From Rhipicephalus microplus (Eukaryota; Arthropoda; Arachnida; Ixodida; Ixodidae): a DNA stretch of 64,000 nucleotides. Shown piece by piece: positions 34,771 through 46,810 of this stretch. Under the pieces are notes generated by a model. That model ran no database searches, had not been told where the DNA came from, and saw nothing but the letters and a program-made list of their open reading frames with translations. The DNA lies in contig NC_134702.1 in the NCBI RefSeq assembly GCF_043290135.1, forward strand, positions 197,688,491 to 197,752,490. Reading direction: 5' to 3'. Numbering within the stretch: the first letter of the stretch is position 1; each line of letters opens with the position of its first letter. A program made the position numbers and the translations under genes.

Positions 34771-35525
34771 ATAGACTTGTCGTCCACTTGCATGCGCGCA
34801 AAGGACATTCTATACCACCAGTAGCAGAATAAGAGTCTAGTTTTTACGTGCATTTATGCATGTAGCACTCGCTGCTAAATTATTACGATTTAGTTACATT
34901 CACTTTATTTCTCCCGCATCAACGATACGTGAACTTTACTCTACTCATCGATGTGCGCTACATTTGTTCTTCCTCGTTGCGTCTACTCATATTACCCGTA
35001 CGTTTCCGTTGTTTGTACGTGACGTGCAGTAAAAAAAAAAGCTTTTGCCGAAGGTATACTTATGTTTTTCGACAAATTTCCATTCATTCGTATAAATTGT
35101 ATAGATATTGCTTTGGTTATTTCGCTGCGTTTTCAAAACGTATTGTGAAGACTGCGCAAACTGCATGCTTGTTGTGTTTGCGTACTAGAAATACTAACCT
35201 ATATGTTGCGTACACCACCGTTTACACACTGGCAACATTAGGCCCAGATGGGAGTACATTACGTGTCCTCTAGCACACGCCTGGTGGGGTTTTTTTAAGC
35301 ACCGCTAAGAGGGAGTAAAAAGCTGACACCCCAAGCAGAGGGGGTTTCGAATTGGTACAGGGATATACATTTACTGCAACGAGGGCAGAGGACACAGAGC
35401 TCGACTGGTGAAAGAAGTAGGATGATGAAGAAGAAGAAGCGTCCTTCACTGTGAGCCGTACTTGTTTTGCGGTGTTGTGGCCATAGTTTGCATGTTCGCA
35501 ACCCCATTTCATTCTTTTAGAGTGT
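34771..35525. other. no recognisable gene
   Basis: Contains a GAAGAAGAAG patch near 35425-35438 with a minus-strand pyrimidine-rich side, perhaps another LINE tail on the minus strand. Nothing firm. Confidence 0.35.
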
Positions 35526-35639
35526 TTTTAGAGCGCTAATGTCGATAAGTGAGTGCTGTTTCCGCTTGTAGGTTCAGGCGTGTCGTTTTCCTCACCTGGA
35601 CGAAGGGCTTCCTCTAGTCCGCTTGTCTTTCACGGACGG

Positions 35640-36975
35640 AGACCCCCATGGGCTTGTTTTTGCGTAATGGTATCTCTGCAGTTCCGGTGGCCCTGGTCCC
35701 AACAAATGAGGGTACCATTCGGATGAAGAATCCGAAAGTAATTCAAGCTGAGCTGCGACAGCCGCAGCTCATTTCCAGAGTATTTCAGAGGTACGACAGT
35801 TTGGCAAGGGTGGTATCCTCTGTTTGTCGTCCGACCAGCTCTGTGTCCGAGACCTCCTGAAGTGTTCTATGTTTGCTTTGAATCCGCTGAGCGCATTCGT
35901 TCCTTATCACTTAGCATGCGCGAAGGGGTTTGTGCGAGGTGTAGGCATTAATTTGACTCCATCGAAGGCATTGGAGATGTGTGCAGCAGCTGGAGCAATC
36001 TCAGTTCGTAGGTGTAGCCATGTGGTTGATAAGACCGAATTGCCTACGGAGTCGGTGATTGTGATATTTGCTGGATCGAGATGACCAAAAGAAATCAAGG
36101 CGTGACCCCCTTATCTATCGGGTCGTACCACTCTCGCCTCGACCGCTGCAGTGCGTAAAATGCTGGCGTTATGGCCACATGGTGAAAAGGCTGTAGGTCC
36201 GCTCTTATATGCCAAATCTGCGGGAAGCCTCACAACGCAAATAAGTGTCAGAGCAAAAAAAAATATTTGCCTATGCAATCAGGCGCATAGTGCGGACAAT
36301 TCAAATTGCTCTGCTAAGGCTAGAAAAATTTGAATTCTCAAAATCGTAGATCGCAGACGCTACTCCCGAAAAGAAGCCTTAGCTGAAATTCAGGCTAGAA
36401 GTCAGGGTTATGCAGGGTTAGCAGCCTGCCATGCCACATTGGCGGATGCATCTTTCTCTCAATCTATAGTGGAAGTGGTTGAAAGAACAATGGAAAAGAC
36501 TATGGAGTGCTTTTCTGCAAACATTTGTAAGACTCTATCTCAATTTTTCGCCAACCAAATGACACATATGTAGAACACCGGAAAAATATATAATCTCTCA
36601 AGCTGCAGAGCTTCCACGACTGATTAATGAAGTAGAAACCGCAACCACGCCGACTTGGTCAACGCAGGATCCTCTGTAGATGACAACCAGAACCAAAGGA
36701 ATAATGTAAATGATGAAACTGTGCAGTCTGAAGACATCAAGTTGGACACTAGATCACTAAAACGCACTACTTGTCTTCTTTCGAAAGAAAAATCTTCACC
36801 AAAGCATGCAAAAAACAAAAACAAATGCCTGAAGGACAAGACAAGCCTCTCAATGATAGATTTCTTAAAAGAAACCATTCTGGAAAAGGCAGTCGCGGGG
36901 ACTATTCTTTCAAAATATAGGGTCAATTATGAGTCTCCATTGGAATCGCAGATGAATTCACTCTTCAATGACTGA
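35640..36975 (+). pseudogene. ORF1 (gag-like) of LINE C, heavily mutated
   Basis: Pieces in three frames. VPVALVPTNEGTIRMKNPKV (35690-35750) is followed after a shift by SSDQLCVRDLLKCSMFALNP and PTESVIVIFAGSR (35827-36081). A damaged first zinc knuckle follows (QCVKCWRYGHMVKR, last Cys lost), then CNQAHSADNSNC. A later frame (36655-36975) gives the polar C-terminal region (KRTTCLLSKEKSSPKHAKNK). This is a different gag lineage from LINE A. Function in the family: RNA-binding nucleocapsid. Confidence 0.65.
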
Positions 36976-36978
36976 TCT

Positions 36979-37600
36979 TTGAAATATTTGTCTTCAAAAG
37001 ACACCCCAGATGTAATTGCATTGCAGAAGACATGGCTCTCACTAGATAAACTGTTTCATTTAGCCAGTTACCAGTTGTTTAGGCTAGACCGCATGTCCAG
37101 AAGTGGAAGACTAACATTTTTTATCTCTAACAAAATCAGTTTTAAGGCGAAAATCTCGGACAAATATATGTACCCAGTATGTGAAATTTTCGCGATAGAC
37201 GTCATACAATCCGGTTGTCAATCTTTCTCTGTAGTTAATGTGAACTTCCCGTACGGTGTACAAGACACTAGATGATCGCACATGGCAATCAGATTATGGT
37301 GAAAGGAGAAAGTTGTAGTAGGTGATTTCTATTCTCGTCACACGAGTTGGAGGTTTTAAAACAGATCAGTGTGGTACTCGTCTGTGGGAGTGGGCAACAG
37401 ATAATAATCTATCGAGCTTAAACACCAGAACCCCCACATTTAATCATGATCGATGTCGATCAGCCTTCAAATTAGGTCTCGCAAGTTGGAGTATTTGAAG
37501 CTCGTCTTGGGAATACGCTGGACTGCGCCACTAGTAGTGATCATTTTCCTATACGTTTTGAAGTTTCTTTCCCTAGAACCCTTCTATGCCCTCAAGTCAA
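36979..37600 (+). pseudogene. endonuclease domain of LINE C, catalytic Glu lost
   Basis: DVIALQKTWLSLDKLFHL has Lys where LINE endonucleases carry the catalytic Glu (LQETW). It continues with GRLTFFISNKISFKAKI and, after a stop, VVGDFYSRHTSW (family GDFNAHH, Asn replaced by Tyr). SSDHFPI near 37533 preserves the SDH motif. The N-terminal beta strand with the first Asn is absent. Confidence 0.7.
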
Positions 37601-38045
37601 AATCTTTGAGAATTACGAAAAATTAGAGATAACCTAGCATCACCTTTATCGACTCCCTCCAACGAGAGTAATGATATAAAAACGATCAAATTAAATGCCA
37701 TTAATATTAGAGCCTATAAACGAGCTGAATTTAATGTTGAGTCATCCGAAAGAGCGCCCTTTATTCCTTGTTGGAATGAAAATAGCACACAAGATCACCG
37801 CCATCGCCAGGCAACTTTGAAGTAGCTTATTCACAATCAATGCCCTAAAAACTAGTCAGATTATCAATTTAAAGCAGCTAATTTTAAACGCACAGTCGCT
37901 AAATAAAAAAAAGGAATACGATCGTAGACATTGCGACTTCCTCTCAAAACCGAAAAATAAGAAAGCACTGTTTCGATACATGAGAAGAAAGAAGATCCTG
38001 CCATAACCAGTAAATTCCGGTTATGAACATTTATCGTCTCAGCAA

Positions 38046-38960
38046 ATGACTAAAGCTCTAGATCTAATCGCTAAAGGTTTAGAGGGTACATTTAAATCAA
38101 CTACACCTACCAGGTGGCAGATTCGTACAAACGAGGCTGATTTTCAGGAAGTTACAATGTCGGAACTATCCTACGTGATAAGACAGCTACCCCTATCAGC
38201 TCCGGGCGGGGTTGGAATTACAGTACTTATGATCCAAATATTATTCAAGATATCTTCCTGCGAAATTCTGAATAGTATAAATTATTCTTTAAAACATGCT
38301 CGGATTCATTTTCATTGGAAAATAGTGAATGTAATTCAATTGTTCAACCTGGTTTGCCCATGCAGACTTCGAGAGCCGAATACAGCTTGCTGAAAAAAGA
38401 AGATAATATGCGGCACTATAGTGACTCTTGACATTGCAAAAGCCTATAATAGCGTTGAACATTCGATTTTGCTGAATACACTGATGACTTTAAAATTCCC
38501 ACAGAACATGACGGCGTGGTTAGCAGAGTTCTTGACTTCACGGGAATTTTAGTGTGTCAAGGATGGATGCTCGTCATCTAAATGCAAACAGAATTGCCGA
38601 GTTCCCCAAAGAGCGGTTCTTTCACCTCTTCTATTTATTATGCTAATGAGTTCCATACCGAACTACTAAGATATCCGTGCCTATGTATGTGCTGATGATA
38701 TACCCTTCTTTTCTGATGACAATGATAATAATGCTCTACGGTAAAAATTACAAATATACTTGTGCATGCTGGGAAGATGACTGCTGTCAATTTCAATGGC
38801 TTCAAATAGAAATAAGGGTGCTCTCTTGGCGTTCACATTGCAGATTCCATTTCAATTGCCGTTTTGTATAATCAGAAACCCATTGCGCAAGTAGACTCGT
38901 TTAAATATTTGGGTGTGTTGTACGGCAAAATACACAACTAGAGCCCTCATATAGAGCACA
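38046..38960 (+). pseudogene. reverse transcriptase remnant of LINE C
   Basis: Motifs: VIRQLPLSAPGGVGITVLMI (38177), TLDIAKAYNSVEHSILLNTL (38420), CRVPQRAVLSPLLFIM (38597) and YVCADDIPFF (38685, Cys in place of the Tyr of YADD). Then FKYLGV-like sequence near 38904. Stops and shifts separate these blocks. Confidence 0.7.
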
Positions 38961-39283
38961 TTGCGTCTAAGGCTCAGCGGGCTTTATGCTTACTGCGAAG
39001 AATGAGTAATCGCAAATTTGGAGTACGTAGATACACCATGTTAATGCTATACAAATGGTATATGCGCCGAATATTAAAATTTGGATCTGTCTTGTTTTAA
39101 GGAGGACCTGCGTTCAAAACTAAGCCGTTGGTTCTCTTGGAGCAGGAAGCTCTGCTCTTGTGTCTGGGGCTCCCTAAGTATACAGCAATTATTGTTATTT
39201 ATTAAGAAGCGCGTCTGACTACGTTGCCCTGTCAATTCCGCTAGTTAAAAGTACAGACATTTCTAAAGTTTTACAGCTCACCA

Positions 39284-39950
39284 GTGAGAAGACCTGTATA
39301 CGTTTTCATCAGTGACCCGGATTCATTCTTTCTCACTCATTGGCCTCCTTTCTATACACCGCAGATAATCTGTGTACAAAAGAAACTGACAAGTGTAAAT
39401 GTAAACATTAATGAGGTCATTGCATCTCATATCTCAAACCATTGTATTATTATAGAATATCATGATATCTTTCCTCCAAAATCTAAATTTCAATCCCGCG
39501 AATTCTTAGAGAACAGACTAGCAGATTTCCAGCAGCATGCACAGACATGTGACATCATAGCTACAGACGCTTCTATCAATGAGAAAAAGGCAGACATAGG
39601 AATAGTCTCCCAATCACTTGGCTGGTCATTTATTGTGAGGCTACCCGATTTCACTCCTGTTTTTGAGGTAGAGGTAATGGCAGTCGTCATGGCACTACGA
39701 AAACTTCCTAGGAATGAGAACAGGGAACTAATAATTACTGATCCGCTTTCGGTATGCATTGCTCTTGAAACTTAGCACACCTTTCGTGCCACCACGACGT
39801 TACCATTTTTAGTTCCATCTCAGCTGAAGCACCTGAAATTAGCGTGGGTTCCAGGTCATTGTGGGTTAACATTAATTGAAATGGCCGGCGCCTTTGCACG
39901 CTCATGGCTAGATCTCCGATACTTCAGGTTCTCCGGGTGGTAGAATACTT
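39284..39950 (+). pseudogene. RNase H domain remnant of LINE C
   Basis: IIATDASINEKKADIGIVSQ supplies the first Asp. FEVEVMAVVMALRKL supplies the Glu. ELIITDPLSVCIAL has the third Asp, but with Pro replacing the usual Ser. A later frame has LAWVPGHCGLTLIEMAGAFA, with Glu-Met-Ala in place of the usual Asp-x-Ala. The same residues frame the truncated copy at 15.8 kb. Confidence 0.75.
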
Positions 39951-39965
39951 CACCGCAGTCAGGTG

Positions 39966-40752
39966 TAGAAGATTAACTATTCGTAAAAACAAAATGAATC
40001 TAAGCGTGACTGCGCTGATGTCTAAGCGCTGTCACGCTGAGATCTAAGCGCGTGACTGCGCTGATGTCACCATCTATAGCACCGCCGAACGGATAGGCGC
40101 GGCGCGCCGGCGTGCGCTGACGCTGTTCAGCAAGCGTCTCCTTCGTTCACCTTGCCCTTCTTCATGCGCCCACGTCGAACCACGTGCCACAAGACGTCGT
40201 CGCTGCCTCGCCCGAGAGATCCGCTGGGGAGTGTCGGGATATAAGCATCTGTGACGGATATGAGATGCTGTATGAACCCTCTGTACAGTTCTGTCAGTGG
40301 TGGCAGAGCTACTTCATCTGCTGCGTTACAGACGGTGATCACGGTTGCCACCAGGCCCTGCAGGGGGAAGCCACATATGCACATCACTACCGACGGATGT
40401 CCTCGCACTTGACAACTCAACGGCTGATCATCGTCGGCACAACGTCACATGCTGTGCTGCCACGCATCGCTGACTGCGTCACACGTTTCGGGAGGCAAGC
40501 CCTGACGAAGCAAAAAAGCTACCGCCGTGGAGCAACACCAGGGGAACCGTCTTTCAAACCAGTGACAACGGATGCCTGAACTTCATTTGGCAGCAGCAGG
40601 GGCAGCGAAAGCTTGTTCCTCATACGCCTGTGTTCGATTATTTCAGGTTTGCATTCAATTTTTACATACTAAACAACGATTAGTCTTCTTTTTTGCTGCC
40701 TTTTTGCTGCCAAGGTGGTGACACATTTCTTGTGTGAAGTATTGCTGTAGTC
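39966..40752 (+). other. GC-rich leader upstream of LINE B ORF1
   Basis: A short direct repeat (GTGACTGCGCTGATGTC at about 40007 and 40052) and a GC-rich stretch lead into a 131-codon frame (40184-40579). That frame has no recognised domain. It may be the 5' UTR of the CR1/L2-like LINE, which could start anywhere in 39970-40620. Confidence 0.4.
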
Positions 40753-41481
40753 ATGAGTGATTTGACTAAGTTGCGAGAAGAAATAAGAAAGGAGATGATT
40801 GAATTCAAATCGTCAATTGAAAGAGAGCTAAGAAAGGAAATTAGAGACCTGAAAAACAGTGTGAGTTTTTTGAACGACGAAGTTGAGAAAATGAAGAAAG
40901 AGAATGCGGATCTTGTGGGGGATAACAAGTCACTCAGAAGCGCTAATGAGCAGTTGACAACCGAGTGCGAAGCTTTGAAGAAACAACTTTCTCAACAAGA
41001 GCAGAGGATAACTGCATCTGAGCAATACTCCCGCAAATTCAACCTTGAGATTAAGGAAATACCCAAACTTGCTGAGGAAGATCTTGGAAATACCCTTCAC
41101 AGGATCGGTGGACTGCTGAATGTGCCTGTAACCAAAGATGACGTTGAAAAATGTCACCGTGTACCAGCAAAGAATGCCAGTTCAATACCGAACATAATAG
41201 TCCAATTCCGCAGCCGTTCAAAACGTGATTTGGTGCTAGAGAAAGCAAAGAAGACGCGCATCTCAACACAGGACCTCGGTCACGCCTCAAACACACCTGT
41301 GTTCATATATGAACACTTATACCCAGCCTTGAAACAGCTTCTTGGAGCGGCAATAGCTAAAAAGAAAGCAGCAAACTGGAGGTTCATGTGGACGAATGAT
41401 GGGCGTATTCTCGCGCAAAAAGACGAAGGCTCACATGTATTGCACATTCGCGACGCAAGCGACATTGAAAAGAATGCCTAA
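40753..41481 (+). CDS. ORF1 protein of CR1/L2-like LINE (coiled coil plus RRM-like)
   Basis: An uninterrupted 242-codon frame. Residues 1-95 are highly charged with heptad spacing (LREEIRKEMIEFKSSIEREL; FLNDEVEKMKKENADLV), as in a coiled coil. Residues about 100-240 resemble the RNA-binding half of LINE ORF1 proteins (YSRKFNLEIKEIPK; VEKCHRVPAK; IIVQFRSRSKRDLVLEKAKK; WTNDGRILAQKDE). Such proteins trimerise and package LINE RNA. Leader GTAGTCATGAG before the start. It is intact although ORF2 of the same copy is badly damaged. Confidence 0.8.
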   Translation: MSDLTKLREEIRKEMIEFKSSIERELRKEIRDLKNSVSFLNDEVEKMKKENADLVGDNKSLRSANEQLTTECEALKKQLSQQEQRITASEQYSRKFNLEIKEIPKLAEEDLGNTLHRIGGLLNVPVTKDDVEKCHRVPAKNASSIPNIIVQFRSRSKRDLVLEKAKKTRISTQDLGHASNTPVFIYEHLYPALKQLLGAAIAKKKAANWRFMWTNDGRILAQKDEGSHVLHIRDASDIEKNA

Positions 41482-41520
41482 AAACGCTTCCCGGAATCGT
41501 GGTGCAGCTTCTGTTTCGCC

Positions 41521-42921
41521 ATGGTGATATCACCTTGTGACGTCAATAATCTTGTAGGAAATCGGTGCAGCGATAATCTGTGCTGCCTTCATCTAAACAT
41601 TCGTTCAGCACAGAACAAGGAAGATAAGCTATCTATTTTTCTAGATACGTTTTCTTTTTCTTTCGACGTAATAATGATTACGGAAACTTGGTATATTTCA
41701 GACGACGAGATTTACAAGCGAGATGGTTATAATACCTTCTTTCTTAACTGAACAAAGAAAAAAGGCGGTGGCCTCATGGTTCTAGTGAAAAACAGTATAG
41801 ACGCTCAAATAATACCACAATTTTCTTAGGTCAGTGCTGACATTGAGTGCTTAACTTTGATTACACGTAATTACGTATATGCTGTCATGTACAGACCACC
41901 CGATTCATCTGTGAATAGATTTATTAGTAGCCTTGAAGAACTATTAAACTATGTAAATGACAACAATTTAAAACTTATTCTTTGCGGTGACCTTAATATT
42001 AACATACTGGAGTCGTCTGCTGCCGCAATTACGTTTGTGTCTACGGTCGAGTCGAGTGGCTACGATATAGTAACGGAAACTCCCACACGTATCACAACAA
42101 CCTCAGAAACGTTAATCGATCTATTTATCACTAACGTAAACAAAGATAACGTAGAGAATGGTGTAATATGTTGTGACATCAGCGACCACTTTGCACTCTA
42201 CTTTGTTATGGAGAGTGCAATCAAGAAGGCCCAAACACTGCCCGCTAGAACAGTTCAAAATATCACACCTCACACTTTCACAGCATTCAGCACAAGCCTT
42301 TCCCAAACAGACTGGAGTGCGGTATACCACTCAGAAACTGCAGATTTAGCATATGAAACATTCTTGATTATATTTAAAAAAGTTTATTTTAGACACTTTA
42401 AAGACAAAGTTCTACAGAAATGCCGTAGAAGTCGCAAACCATGGATCAATCGCGAGTGTTTAAGAATGATGGAAAATAAATCAAGGTTATTCAGAAGGTT
42501 TTTAAAAACTAAGGATGCGTCAGACTTAACCACATTTAAAGAATACCGCAATAAGGTGAATGCCTTTATCAAGAAAGAAAAAAGAAATTACTTAAATCAA
42601 CAATTTCATGCAGACAACTGCAAAGGGAGTGCAGAACTGTGGAGGAAACTTAACGCTTTGCTTCACAGGACACCGATCTCTCCTGGGGTTACTGAAATAA
42701 ATATAGATGGTCGAGCGGTTACAGATTTAGAACTCGCAGAAAGATTTATTCATTTTCTCACAAACGTTGCATAGCCGACGTAAACAGCGCAGACAGCTAT
42801 AACTGACGCAATGACAAGACAGACAAAGAACATCTTTCTTCGACCAACCGATGAACAAGAAATAGTTTCAATTTTTTCCACGCTAAAACAGAGCAGCGCT
42901 CGTGACATAGATGGTATTCAG
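41521..42921 (+). pseudogene. ORF2 5' part of LINE B: endonuclease and RT start
   Basis: Starts 39 bases after ORF1. Endonuclease blocks: LHLNIRSAQNKEDKL, MITETWYISDDE, GGGLMVLVKN, YAVMYRPPDSSVN, LCGDLNINILES, LIDLFITNV and ISDHFALYFV. The catalytic Glu, GDLN and SDH are all present. A linker (RRSRKPWINRECLRMMENKS) follows, then SSARDIDGIQ of the RT fingers. In-frame stops: TGA 41749-41751, TAG 41827-41829, TAG 42772-42774 and TAA 42781-42783. The frame is otherwise continuous to the insertion point. Confidence 0.88.
42919..42921. repeat. 3-bp CAG target-site duplication of the DNA transposon (pair 52459-52461)
   Basis: GGTATT-CAG precedes the element and CAG-ATTTCC follows it. Joined once, they give the continuous LINE codons for GIQISP. 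Confidence 0.8.
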
Positions 42922-43199
42922 GGCCCGGATTCACAAAACTCACTTACGAAAACATTTTTGCGCAAGAGAAATTTTCTTGCGTAAGTCGATTCACGAAACG
43001 AAAAAATGTCGTAAGAGGCCATAGTTGTCACATCGGCCGCTGCAAATAAAGCGCGCTGTGACTGCCCGGGAACATGTCAGCGATGGTGATGCAGTTGCTA
43101 TATTTGCTTACGTCACCGAAAAGTGCGCGTAAGTGGATTCACGAAGGGAAATTGTGCGTAAAAACAGCATGGCTGAGAAAAAATCCCAAGAGTGGTCCG

Positions 43200-46040
43200 G
43201 ACCGCTCTTAGGAACAATGTGGCTACTTACAACCTGCTGCCGCAGCGGTATACTTTGGTGCCCTGGCTGGTTTTGAGTTAATTCACGCCCATCAAGGGCT
43301 GCCTGATGACTGCTGGTGCGTTTTTATTTCTTTCAGCGCTTTGAGCTTCGCGTGTTGTTTCCCTTGTACGCAGTGGATGGTGTTTACAACCACCATTGTC
43401 CAATAAGTTCGAAGTCGCAGTAATTGAAGAATTCTATTGGGCGTCAATGGCATAAAACTACGCATGTAAAGAGTTGTGGTTGGATGAAAACCAATGTGAT
43501 ACGTGAATGGTCGGTGCATTCGAACGCGACATGGCATAGGATCAACCTTATTTGTTATGTTGTTGTGTTGCGCCCCATCTCATCCAATTAAAAGTGCGAC
43601 TCGAGATATTTGCCTCATTGGTGGAAATTACCACCAAAGAGGTTAATGGGAGCACATTCTTTGCACGCTATTGGAAATAAAAATGAGAGGAAGTTTTCAG
43701 TGAGTGGTTCCTAAAGTTTGTGCTCTAGTGTACTTTCATTGGCTCTAACTGTCCAATGGTTGCGATCTCTGAAATACAGCTGTCGATACACTTTGGGACG
43801 ATCTGGAACAAAGCGTACTTTGTAAACCAAAGCGATTAGGGGTGCGCATGATTACGCATGGAACTACAAACAAATCATGCATCTTCACCTTCACTGTTCA
43901 GACACCGATATGGACCGTGATACTATGGCAAGCAATCGGAATGAAATGACCCTAGTAACTTTGTATGATACCAAAAATATGCAAACCCTCACGATTCTAG
44001 AGTAAACCTTGGCTGAATTCATCCCTGCGTCAATTACCAGCCATTTAACTTGGCGCACGAACATCATTCAAAGGTAGAGCGAGCCACTGACATGTATTTT
44101 GTGCGACGTAGCGACCACTTGACCTGAGAATAATAGCGTTGCGAAGGTGAATCCCCTGTCGCATGCTCTGATCGAAGCAGACGACAAACGCGAGCAGACG
44201 ACGGCTTGGCCGACAGGCACAGCTTGTGATTGGTTGTGAAGCAATACCCCATACATTAGCTCACTCAATGACGTTGCCAAAACACTTCTTTCATCTGGCA
44301 CGCCTGTCCTGTTCGTCATATCACCCCCCTCGCATATAAGAGAAATTTTTTTCACGCCGTGAAAATAGTGCAAGTACTTTCTAAGAGCTCTCTTATCATC
44401 TTATGTGCTGCGCAGTTGTCGAAAACAACATGGCGTCGTAAACGGCATATCGGTCGGTGCGACTTTCAGCAAACGCTTCTCGCACGAGTTACTTCAGCGT
44501 TTGACCGGATGTGTTGTGATTACAGCAGCTCTTTCGGTGCGTGTAAGCAGCGCGGAAAGCTGTGGCAGTGCAATGGTGTACGCTGAAGCGCAGCGAAGCC
44601 TGTGCGTCGGTGTGGTTATCAAGCGGGGATCGGCGTCGATGTATCGACAACTGGCACTCGAGAAGCCTGCAATGTGTGTTTGTGTGCCGGTAACAGTTCG
44701 TTCGCTTGACTTTCCAGTCTCTCAGTTTGGCGCTGTGCGACATTTCAGATTGACAGCGTTTTGACACGTTACTTGAGTGACCCCAAGTACGTACGGAAAC
44801 GTATGAACTACGCGCTCGGTTCTTGCTTCGCCACTAGTTAGCCCGCACGCTTCTATTTACTTGAGAGCAATGTACTGTTCGGGAGTGAAACGATGTTCGT
44901 TGTGAACAGTGGTGCTGTGTTGACGTTCCAAGACTTGTGAACAAGCTGTGCTCGTGTGACCGAAACTTGAAAGACAGCGTTTATAACTGTTTTGCCCTGC
45001 GAAGTCGTGGTGGGGCAGCTTGGCGCTTTTGTTTGTTAAGTCGTCACTTCTCCTTTTTGTGATAACCATAGTCTTAGCGCTGTGATGTGATCAACCAAAA
45101 CTGCGAGATGCTACATTCTGTTGTGGATCGTGTTACTTTGGAAGCGCGCCTAGACTGTTTTTCGGTAACAAATTAAGAGTTCTATGTGGCAGCGAGAGCC
45201 CGTGAACGTCAAGATTCCCTCCAGCCCCCCCAGAAAGCAAAGATTTCACCGGTGCCTTGCTTTGGATGAAGTTGTAGGCTAATATCGCCTAACTACAGGT
45301 TTCCGAGTTCGTCTGGCCATCGTTTTGCACGGCACTAGAGCCTTGACAACAGCCGGTCATGGCCAGTTCTTACACTTTATCAATGAACGTGCACGCCTGG
45401 CCAGCCCTTCATTGCTGTCATTGGCAGCTTCCAGTCTGCAGATGCCCTTTGCCTGTTCGCCGTACTTGGTTCCTTATGACACCGACGGCCACTAAATGCT
45501 GCCATCGGTGAGTTCACCTTGCAGAACTAAATTTCACCGGTACTATAATTCACGCAGTTATATAACGTGTGCAAGTTTTTAAGCCCATCAGATGTAATGT
45601 TTCTCTATGGTAAATTGAAGCATGAAAAATTTACTACTACTGTTATATACATACATATATTATGGAGCAAATACATAAAAAGTTTTTTGTGATTTGATAC
45701 AAGTGAGCTTTTGTTTGATTATGAGGTTGGGCCTGTCAATTGACCACGTTTGATAGTTGGAAAGTTAATGTGAATTTATTTTTCAGGAGCCAGGTTGCAC
45801 TTAAAAATTTATGTTATTTTGGAAAATTAGTTCTATAGACGATTACCACTCTGGTAGTACTATACTTCAGTAGGACATATACATTGCGGTACGTAAATTT
45901 TACATGAGGCTTCAGTTTATTTCAAAGTGATTATAGCAGACTTTGGTCACTTTAACGAAGTGATAGCTTCCTCAAATAAGTGAGTGCTTATTTCATTGTT
46001 TTTAAATATCTCGTTTTTGGCTCTTCACAGATCGCAGAGA
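43200..46040. other. transposon interior, left part; nothing identified
   Basis: Short frames only. An 81-codon minus frame (43292-43537) and a 119-codon plus frame (44405-44764) show no known domain. A Myb/SANT-like partner gene, usual in autonomous Harbingers, was looked for and not recognised. A possible TATA-like CATATAAGAG sits at about 44332. Confidence 0.4.
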
Positions 46041-46053
46041 TTGGTTTGTTAAG

Positions 46054-46281
46054 GTCCTGTGATGCATCGGTTGCACATTCTGGCACATCAATCCTCATCA
46101 TTACTTGGAGCACCTGTACAAAAATAGGAAGGACACGTTCTCCCTAACTGTGCAAGCCTATGTCACTGCTCGGACTGTTATCATTCAGCGGATGTGGCGT
46201 GGAAGCATGCATGGCAGCCTCATCTGGAAGGACTGCAATCTGCTTGGGAGCTTCGAGGGCACAAAACTGCCTAACGGCTGA
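46054..46281 (+). pseudogene. HARBI1-like DDE transposase core, inactivated
   Basis: The frame reads CIGCTFWHINPHHYLEHLYK, then NRKDTFSLTVQAYV and RMWRGSMHGSLIWKDCNLL, then TGA at 46279-46281. In PIF/Harbinger transposases these blocks are CID.TH, the EH.Y.NRKG..S.NVQ..C block and W.GS.HDS.I. Here the first catalytic Asp is Gly (CIG) and the second is Gly (MHGS). A TGA at 46060-46062 cuts the frame just before. The enzyme would cut and join the transposon; this copy cannot. Confidence 0.75.
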
Positions 46282-46810
46282 CTGCAAGGATAGTTTTTCT
46301 TTAATACAAACGATTACGTGAACACCACTTCCTGTGCACAAATTGAAAACCCAAGCATGGTTGCTTTCAGTGGATACCTGTAATATTCTTACACATAATT
46401 CTTATTCAACATTTATAGAACTAGATTGCAAGATAATTGAGAATGTTGAAAGCTGAAAGCCTGCAGCTTATGAATGAAACTCCAATAATCTGAGACTCAA
46501 AAGCTTGTGCTTTGAAACGAGCACAAATACTTTGATTCCTTATTGAGCTCTCCTGCTTGTGACTCCCTCTGTGGATCAAGTGCTCTGGAAGGAAATAGCA
46601 AGTGGGTGAAAATTGCCTGGCTGTTGACAACTTGCAAGGAGAAATATCTATTGAAGAAGCCTCAGATGACATAAGGCCAGTAACTGCATCTTTTACCTAA
46701 TGTAGCCTTTTCTCTCTCAGTGCTGTTGCTTGTGTTTCAGCCGAACATGTTCACCACGATTGCATAGTGATATAAATTTTTCTACAAATTGTACCTGACC
46801 TAAGTATGCA

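Larger units (their letters stand above)
35530..39965 (+). mobile_element. long decayed RNase H LINE (family C)
   Basis: Gag-like ORF1 remnants, then endonuclease, RT and RNase H remnants in the standard order over 4.4 kb. There are many stops and shifts. The copy stops at about 39965 before the zinc motif and 3' UTR seen in copies at 16.7, 23.4 and 55.1 kb. The ORF1/ORF2 junction looks deleted, because the frame ending at 36975 abuts the middle of the endonuclease. Confidence 0.8.
40590..42921 (+). mobile_element. CR1/L2-like LINE (family B), 5' half
   Basis: Contains an intact ORF1 and the endonuclease and start of RT of ORF2. It stops at DIDGIQ (42904-42921), where the 9.5-kb transposon is inserted. 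The reading DGIQ / ISPIKHAID resumes at 52462, proving that the 3' half is at 52.46-54.44 kb. Together the parts make about 4.3 kb. Confidence 0.88.
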
